Positions 17,256 through 22,840 of a stretch of 22,840 nucleotides of DNA are shown in pieces. The position numbers were made by a program, and so were the translations under genes. This stretch comes from Isotricha intestinalis (Eukaryota; Ciliophora; Litostomatea; Vestibuliferida; Isotrichidae), in the NCBI GenBank assembly GCA_023807065.1, contig JAJJLU010000693.1, forward strand, positions 1 through 22,840, read 5' to 3'. The notes below the pieces were generated by a model. It searched no databases and was not told the DNA's origin. It saw only the letters and a program-made list of their open reading frames with translations. Within the stretch, counting starts at the first letter, position 1; the number at the start of each line of letters is the position of its first letter.

Positions 17256-19145
17256 TTATAAAGCACTTGGATTATGTTGATCAAATTTAAATTTCGTTTC
17301 TACCCATTTAGCAAGTTTTAAATCAATCATATTTGAATTTAATGAAACTCCATCATAACAATCAATAAATTTTTCATAAGAACAAGTTTCAAAATCAAGT
17401 AAATTTACTCTTTCAGGATCTAACATAAATCTAGTTAAAGAATTTAATAAAACTAATTGATTATCTTTTAAAATTAAATTTTTAAATCTATCTAATTCTA
17501 AATTTTTCTTTAATATATATATTAAATCTGTCCTTTCTCTTAATAATTCTCTTCCGCCTATAAAAGAATTAAATTTAGGATTTTCTTTATAATTTTTGAA
17601 ATAAAATTTAAAAGATTCACAACAAGATAAACTAAATCTATTACTTCTTACTTTTTCAAAATGTTCTTTAATCATTTGATTTTTTTTTAAATTATCAATA
17701 AAAATTTCCCTTTCATCATCATTATTACTACTAATTATACTATTATTAACAAGTAAATTATCATTTATATTTACATTATTACTTATATTATTATTACTAT
17801 TATTATTAATCTTATTCATATTATTTTTTTTTTTTGATTTATTATTGTCATTTTGATTCCTCATAAAACCTAAATTATCATCTTTAACAGTATTTTGAAT
17901 ATTTTCTTTGTTATTAGGTTTTTTATACATATAATTATTTGTTTGTTGTGGAGAAAATTTTTTATCACTGTAATTATGCATAAATCTATTTTCACCTTTT
18001 TCAAAATAATCTTTTTCTCTTTTTGCATTTCTCAAAACAATAGAATCTCTTTTCCTTCTTTTACTTTGTTTATTTATAAATAAGTCATTAAATTGAAAAT
18101 ATTTTATAATATCATCAACGTCAAATAACTTATTAATTAATAATTCATAAAAGGAAGCTTTATCATTAAAATAATTTATAAGAGAAGCAATTAAAGTCAT
18201 AGCTCTAATCATTCCTCCAAGTTCAGCAACCCAGTTTTGAATTTTATAATACTTTCTATAAATATGAAGTTTAATATAATCTAATCTAAATCCAATTAAT
18301 AAATTTAAATCTGTTTGTTCCTTATGATCAAAAACATATTCATGATATGTTTTTATATTATGTAATTGTTTAGTTTTAAAACGTTCAAATATATATCCTA
18401 TATCAGTATAAATTTTAGTTATTCCTAATTTTACATCTATAAATTTATAAAAATTTGAATTAATTGTTATATCAAAAGAACGAATTATAATTTTCGAAAA
18501 TTTTTGATATTTTCTAAAATCTAAACTTGTATCAAAGTAAAAAACAGATAAAGTAGAATTTGACAAAAATTTTTTTATTTCTTCTTCACTTTTACAACTT
18601 TCATTAGAACAATCATTAACAGCTAATTCAATTGTAGTTCTTTTAGAATATTTATTATTTCCTTCAATATAAAAATTATCTTGTAAATTTTTAATACATA
18701 AAAAATTTTCAACAGCATATTGTTTATATGAATCATCTTCATTTAATTCATTTTCTAAATCTTTTTCATTACAAGTTCCTAAAGTAATACTTTTATAATT
18801 GATTTCATTTCCATTTACAATTTTCATATATAAATTTAAATTTAGATATTGACTTGGATTAATAAAACCATATTCTTTGTTGTTTAAAGCAAAAAATAAA
18901 TTAAATTGATCATTTGATAAATTTATAATATCATCTTCTTTTGTTATTCTTTCTGATTCTATTATATTTGGAAGAACTTTATAAACTAATTCTTGTCCAA
19001 AATATAAGGAAGATAAAATAAATGCACAATATACAATTACACATAAAGACCCTCCTAATAAAGTCTGATTTCTTGGCATATCATTTATTCTTAATTCTGG
19101 TTTTCTTCCTATTATATCAACTTGGGATAAAAGGTAATTTGACAT
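17256..19145 (-). CDS. Ciliate-type membrane protein with conserved N-terminal and WxAxLGG segments
   Basis: 629 residues. The N-terminus reads VDIIGRKPELRIN...QTLLGGSLCVIVYCAFILSS, with a hydrophobic segment at about 28-50. This resembles a large family of ciliate membrane proteins that begin with a short DxFGxPxxLxIN motif, a GG and a transmembrane helix. Residues 55-305 form a probable extracytoplasmic domain with Cys125, Cys150, Cys179 and Cys184, which could form disulphides. QNWVAELGGMIRAMTLIASL (303-322) marks the second hydrophobic segment. After it comes a cytosolic tail with an Asn-rich linker (about 400-480), basic clusters (KQSKRRKRD) and a structured C-terminal 130 residues. The function is unknown; Erv41/46-like cargo receptors share the topology but not clear sequence. 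Confidence 0.7.
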   Translation of the reverse strand: MSNYLLSQVDIIGRKPELRINDMPRNQTLLGGSLCVIVYCAFILSSLYFGQELVYKVLPNIIESERITKEDDIINLSNDQFNLFFALNNKEYGFINPSQYLNLNLYMKIVNGNEINYKSITLGTCNEKDLENELNEDDSYKQYAVENFLCIKNLQDNFYIEGNNKYSKRTTIELAVNDCSNESCKSEEEIKKFLSNSTLSVFYFDTSLDFRKYQKFSKIIIRSFDITINSNFYKFIDVKLGITKIYTDIGYIFERFKTKQLHNIKTYHEYVFDHKEQTDLNLLIGFRLDYIKLHIYRKYYKIQNWVAELGGMIRAMTLIASLINYFNDKASFYELLINKLFDVDDIIKYFQFNDLFINKQSKRRKRDSIVLRNAKREKDYFEKGENRFMHNYSDKKFSPQQTNNYMYKKPNNKENIQNTVKDDNLGFMRNQNDNNKSKKKNNMNKINNNSNNNISNNVNINDNLLVNNSIISSNNDDEREIFIDNLKKNQMIKEHFEKVRSNRFSLSCCESFKFYFKNYKENPKFNSFIGGRELLRERTDLIYILKKNLELDRFKNLILKDNQLVLLNSLTRFMLDPERVNLLDFETCSYEKFIDCYDGVSLNSNMIDLKLAKWVETKFKFDQHNPSAL

Positions 19146-19610
19146 GTTTTATTTTTAATGTTTATTAATTATATTTTTAGAATTTTTTTAATTTTAATCT
19201 GTATTATTAAATGTTATTTTAGATATTTTTTGATATTTAAATATTTGAAATAAAATTAATTTTTCTTTTTTTATGAACAATTTAATCAAATATTGAGATT
19301 ATATTAAAAGTAAATTTAAATTGAAGACAAAAAATATATATCAATAAACTTATTTAACATAAAAAATATACTTAAATAGGAAATAAAATAGAATTATAAT
19401 TTGAAAATAAGATGAATGAATTTTTTTGCATCTTTACTTGATTTTGTATAGTTTCAATTGACTCTAATTTTTTTTATTTTTGTTTTATAATAAAAAGACT
19501 TTTTGATATTCATTCAATTACTTTCATTTAAGTAACTATTTGTAAGTTAAATAATATAAAAATTTATATATTAAACAAAAATAATTAAAGAAAATAAACC
19601 AATAATAAAT
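19146..19610. other. Intergenic region
   Basis: 465 AT-rich bases containing the promoter of the membrane-protein gene and the 3' end of the WD40 gene. A minus-strand run of about 33 stop-free codons around 19380-19480 is surrounded by frames rich in stops. It is too short and has no start, so I leave it uncalled. No repeats or RNA genes are seen. Confidence 0.45.
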
Positions 19611-20981
19611 TTAAAAACTCCATATTTTTATTGTTTTATCATTAGAAAATGATGCAATTGTTCCATTTTTTAATTCAATAAAACCTGAAATATAATCATC
19701 ATGAGCATCTTTAATTTCTCCAACATATTCATAATTATCATTTCTATATATTCTTATATCTTTACTTAATCCTCCAATTAAAAATATTCCTTTACCTTCA
19801 ATTAAACTTATTCCCCAACATTGAAATGGATTATCAATTGTTTTAATTATTTCTTTTTTAGATATTGAAATTAATTTTAATGAAGTAGTTCCATTTCCTC
19901 TAACAATAATTATATCATCATTAAGTCTACATAATCCTTGATTCCATGCACAAAAAGTTTCTTTAAATTCTTTAATTAAATTAATATTATTTATTTCTTT
20001 ATAATTCCATAATTTAGTTCCATCAAATCCAGAAGATATTAAAATATTTTTATCTTCTAATAATAATAATGAAGTTATCTCATCAGAATGTTTTAATATT
20101 TGAATATTTTCATATTTTTTATTTTCTTTCCATATTTTAATTGTTCTATCCAATGAACACGAAATTAAATTATCATTTGAACAATATATTATTTTTATTA
20201 TTGAATCATCATGAGCATTTTTAATAATTTTATTATTTTTAAATTCATTATTATTTTTAATCCATAATTTTATACTTTTATCATAAGAACAAGTAATAAA
20301 ATTATTTTCATCTTTAATTTCAACATAAGTAATACCTCTATCATGTGAATTTTTAATTTTTTGTAAAATATTAAAATGAATATCATAAATTATAATTGAT
20401 TTATCATCAGAAGCAGAAATAATATTTCCTGAAGGAAAAGTAGATAAGGAATTAATCCAATTATTATGTGATTTAATAGATTTAATATTTTTTAAATTAT
20501 TTAATTGAATTTTATGTTCATTGTCTATATAATGGAATCCTTCTAATTTCTCAATTCTTTCATTTAATATACCAATACTATCCTTTAATTCTTTATTTTC
20601 TTTTTTGATATTTTCTAATTCTTTTAATATTTTTTCAATCATTTCATTTGATATTATATTTTTTTTTTGTAAATTTAATTCAACATCAGAATGATTTGGT
20701 GAAGGAGAAATTAAAATCAATTTTAAATTCATATTTTCTTCTTTAATTTCTATTTTATTTGTGTCAATTAATCCACTAATAAATTCTATAATTTTTTGTG
20801 TTGTAGAACTTTTGATTAATAATTGATGTTGATGTAAATCTTCTAAATTAAAATTAGATTCATAATTTTTATTATCTTTTTCTATTATTATATTAATTAA
20901 ATCTAAATTAGATGATAATTTGATTGAATAATTTTGATATTTTTTGATTGTTGAATTACCTATTATCTCTATTGATACCAT
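19611..20981 (-). CDS. WD40-repeat protein with coiled-coil linker
   Basis: 456 residues. Residues 1-105 form an N-terminal domain (short strands, then TTQKIIEFISGLIDTNKIEI) that I do not recognise by name. Residues 110-150 are a coiled coil (KELENIKKENKELKDSIGIL). From 168 to the end there are seven WD40 repeats, with cores such as NIISASDDKSIIIYD, NFITCSYDKSIKLW, NLISCSLDRTIKIW, ILISSGFDGTKLW and TIASFSNDKTIKIW, making one complete seven-bladed propeller. The His-Asp and Trp-Asp-like positions are partly retained (AHDD, KIW, KLW). Such proteins are scaffolds; the coiled coil suggests oligomerisation. There is no catalytic domain, signal peptide or membrane segment. The protein ends immediately after the last blade, as is usual for a propeller closed by its final strand. 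Confidence 0.87.
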   Translation of the reverse strand: MVSIEIIGNSTIKKYQNYSIKLSSNLDLINIIIEKDNKNYESNFNLEDLHQHQLLIKSSTTQKIIEFISGLIDTNKIEIKEENMNLKLILISPSPNHSDVELNLQKKNIISNEMIEKILKELENIKKENKELKDSIGILNERIEKLEGFHYIDNEHKIQLNNLKNIKSIKSHNNWINSLSTFPSGNIISASDDKSIIIYDIHFNILQKIKNSHDRGITYVEIKDENNFITCSYDKSIKLWIKNNNEFKNNKIIKNAHDDSIIKIIYCSNDNLISCSLDRTIKIWKENKKYENIQILKHSDEITSLLLLEDKNILISSGFDGTKLWNYKEINNINLIKEFKETFCAWNQGLCRLNDDIIIVRGNGTTSLKLISISKKEIIKTIDNPFQCWGISLIEGKGIFLIGGLSKDIRIYRNDNYEYVGEIKDAHDDYISGFIELKNGTIASFSNDKTIKIWSF

Positions 20982-21992
20982 TTATATAAATTATTTTTTC
21001 ATTTAAATTATATTAGTGGTAAATTTATTTAATATTTTGAATATTCAAAAAATTAAGATTTTTAAAGTGAACAATAAAAAAACTTTTGTTTGATTAAAAA
21101 TAATTAAAAAAAAAAATAAATAAATAATGTAGGTGTAATGTTCAAAGTGATAATAAAAAAGTGTTAAAAAAATAAAACCTAAATGAAATACAATCATAAA
21201 TAAATTGATAACTCCATGAAAAATGTGGAATTTTCAAAGAAAAAATATAATTCCTAAATTTTTATATGAAAGAAATAAATATTTCCTAATAAAAGTGAAT
21301 ATTTATTTAATAATTGATGAATAAATCTATAAATTTTAATATATTTTATGTTTAATTTAAAAAGGGATTATAAAAATTCTTTTATAAAATCAATATTTAT
21401 TATCTAATAAAATTAAAGAATAAATAGAATCAATAAAATAAAGACTGAATAATTATTAAGGTTATATTTATTTTATATGAATAAATAATTTTTTGCATAC
21501 ACTTTTATCAAATATGATAAATATTAAAATACTATTTATTTTATCATTAGGTTTAAATATATTAAAAGATGTTAAAATTATTAAATTCCCTTTCCAAAAA
21601 TAAGATGAATATATACTCTATATCATTTTCAAAATTAAAGAAATTATTTAAATGAATTATAGAAGAATCTTGAATATTATATTTTTCATAAATCTATCAT
21701 TTACTTTCAAAATTTTCTTTTCTTTTTTGTAATTTTATACATATAAATTAATTAAACAAATTATGTTAAAATTTTATGTTTAATTATAACTTTGCCAGAT
21801 GAATCATTTCTTATATTATTATTAATTGAATTATTTCAATTATTTTGCTTAATTTTTAATTTCATTTTGTTTTTCTATATTATTTAATATCATTATTATT
21901 TAATTGTTTTTAATTCTTTATATGATTTATACCATTCTTTTTTAGTTAGTTTATCTTTATATTACCTGGTTTGATTATGATTTTTATTTTTC
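20982..21992. other. Gene-free AT-rich region
   Basis: About 1 kb upstream of the WD40 gene, including its promoter. On the plus strand one frame (about 21125-21640) reads like protein if every stop is ignored, but its stop density is what random sequence of this composition gives, so I do not call it. No intact gene, RNA gene, repeat or second telomere is visible. Confidence 0.5.
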
Positions 21993-22603
21993 TTAATTCT
22001 CAATGACAAATATAATTCCTGATTTCTCATAATTGACATTATCATATAATTATAAATATCATTCAGCAGAAACCCCAAGATAAATATATACATCCCAATT
22101 TTTATTAAATTTAAGTTAATCAATATGAATAATTAAATTATGAATTAAAATCATATTATTTTGTAAATCATTTTTTATTAATACATTTTTAGCTAAAATA
22201 AAACACAATAAAACACTTCCTTAATTTTAAGAACAAATATTAATTTTATTTTAACAAACTAGATAAACTCTTAATAAACTAAATAATAGTGTTAACTATT
22301 TTGTAAAGTTCCTAAACTAAAAGATTTTCTTCTAAAATGAGAATTCTTTGATTAATAATAATTGTTGATAATTTAATTTTATTTCTTCAAATAAACTATT
22401 ATCATTTTTCAAATTATATTTTACATTATATTCTATAGAAGTTTTTCTTATATCCAAAAAGGCGGCAATGATTGAAGTGAAACTTCAATCATCATATATA
22501 TCTCCAGAGGTAACACCGAGTTTTTGAAATTAATTTTACGATATTAACTGGTATATTACTGATAGCTATACTTAAAATATTATCTTTTATAATTCTAAAA
22601 AAA
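21993..22603 (-). pseudogene. Decayed gene, unknown product, continuing past the right edge
   Basis: On the minus strand one frame carries KLGVTSGDIYDD (about 22488-22523), a TGA at 22485-22487, then 50 stop-free codons (22335-22484) including IIAAFLDIRKTSIEYNVKY and NSLFEEIKLNYQQLLLIKE. Between about 22235 and 22340 the coding-like signal is stronger in another frame (LEENLLV, then ELYKIVNTII). It returns near 22220 with LAKNVLIKNDLQ, KFNKNWDVYIYLGVSAE and NYEKSGIIFVIEN, separated by TAA or TGA. Upstream, beyond the inserted element, 22760-22840 again reads coding-like (FFQILPKKDWL, TGA, ESIILNKLKIDKSKI). This fits a gene broken by nonsense mutations, at least one frameshift and an insertion. 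I do not recognise its family. Unlisted introns could explain some of the breaks. Confidence 0.5.
22468..22492. repeat. Perfect 10-bp hairpin
   Basis: ATGATTGAAG, a 5-base spacer TGAAA, then CTTCAATCAT: a perfect inverted repeat. It lies inside the decayed gene, next to a locally GC-richer patch (GGCGGC). It may simply be a coincidence of codons, since it overlaps the frame on the minus strand. No T tract or RNA-gene context marks it as a terminator or structured RNA. Confidence 0.5.
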
Positions 22604-22740
22604 TACCGTATTGAACGGATTCATTCCACCTCCCATAAAAAATTGTTTCAAAAATTTTGTTTGTAAGCTTTATTCCCATCTCCTTCATTTTTTGTCCAAT
22701 TTTTTGAATTTTGGGGGGAATGACTCCGTCTAATACGGTA
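22604..22740. mobile_element. MITE-like element with TA-flanked terminal inverted repeats
   Basis: 137 bases bounded by TA on both sides. The left end reads TACCGTATTGAACGGATTC then ATTCC. The right end, on the opposite strand, reads TACCGTATTAGACGGAGTC then ATTCC. The two 24-base arms match at all but three positions. Complementarity continues inward, less perfectly, through the ACCTCCC / CCCCCCC and AAAAAATTG stretches, giving a foldback. There is no coding capacity. A TA boundary with CCGTATT-type ends is typical of Tc1/mariner-derived MITEs. The local GC content is higher than the surroundings, which suggests a fairly recent insertion. It interrupts the decayed minus-strand gene. Confidence 0.8.
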
Positions 22741-22840
22741 ATTCAAAAGTTATATTTTAGATTTATCTATTTTAAGTTTATTTAAAATTATTGATTCTCA
22801 TAACCAATCTTTTTTTGGGAGTATCTGAAAAAATTTACAT

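Noticed and set aside
16429..18083. Plus-strand open frames at 16429-16701 and 17895-18083
   Set aside because: Each lies antisense within a larger intact gene and shows the Leu/Phe/Ile bias of reversed Asn/Lys/Glu codons.
553..20981. Whole-genome reassignment of TAA/TAG to Gln or TGA to Trp
   Set aside because: Intact genes up to 1560 codons contain none of these codons internally, and the Rab gene ends with TAA exactly after its prenylation motif.
21125..21640. A plus-strand frame that reads like protein if TAA, TAG and TGA are taken as Gln and Trp
   Set aside because: Stop density is about 12%, as expected for random sequence of this composition; any AT-rich frame looks protein-like once stops are ignored.
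1..22840. tRNA, rRNA, snRNA genes and CRISPR arrays
   Set aside because: No stretch has the GC content, conserved boxes or repeat-spacer pattern expected; the only GC-richer patches are the telomere, the MITE and the hairpin region.
22700..22840. A second telomere at the right end
   Set aside because: The GGGGGG at 22713-22718 belongs to the inverted-repeat element, and the last 100 bases are ordinary AT-rich sequence with no repeat.

Overview
The window is the end of a nuclear chromosome from a very AT-rich, intron-poor protist, most likely a ciliate macronuclear chromosome. It opens with four perfect AATCCCC units: a C-rich strand read 5'->3' at a left end, one T away from the CCCCAA repeat of Tetrahymena-type ciliates. 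The genes are close together, nearly all single-exon, and rich in Asn, Lys and Ile. They include a membrane protein of a type I associate with ciliates. The code appears standard: the Rab gene stops with TAA directly after its prenylation motif, a 1560-codon gene has no internal TAA, TAG or TGA, and Trp is always TGG. A ciliate with the standard code, extreme AT content and a CCCCAAT telomere suggests a litostome such as a rumen entodiniomorphid. That placement is inference and partly from memory. No telomere is seen at the right edge, so the chromosome continues.

Layout. 1-28 telomere; 29-552 subtelomeric, gene-free. 553-2700 (-) leucine-rich-repeat protein. 2730-3470 (+) decayed coding sequence. 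3669-4295 (-) Rab GTPase, divergent from 4627-5031 (+) bZIP factor. 5358-5696 (+) Alba-like protein. 5697-6959 mostly empty, with a short decayed frame at 6535-6747. 6960-11642 (+) Vps8-like tethering subunit. 12273-12695 (+) unknown small protein. 13053-13622 (+) histidine-phosphotransfer protein, convergent with 13913-15973 (-) SNF1/CAMK-type kinase. 16200-17123 (-) unknown Asn-rich protein. 17256-19145 (-) ciliate-type membrane protein. 19611-20981 (-) WD40 protein. 21993 to beyond the right edge (-) a decayed gene interrupted by a 137-bp TA-flanked inverted-repeat element (22604-22740).

The genes look like ordinary eukaryotic housekeeping and signalling genes, not an operon or a single system. 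Rab and Vps8 both belong to endosomal tethering. The HPt protein and the kinase are neighbouring signalling genes, but nothing in the sequence ties them to one pathway. The strongest unexplained signals are the MITE-like element inside a decayed gene, the decayed coding frames between intact genes, and the histidine-phosphotransfer protein ending in a possible CaaX box.
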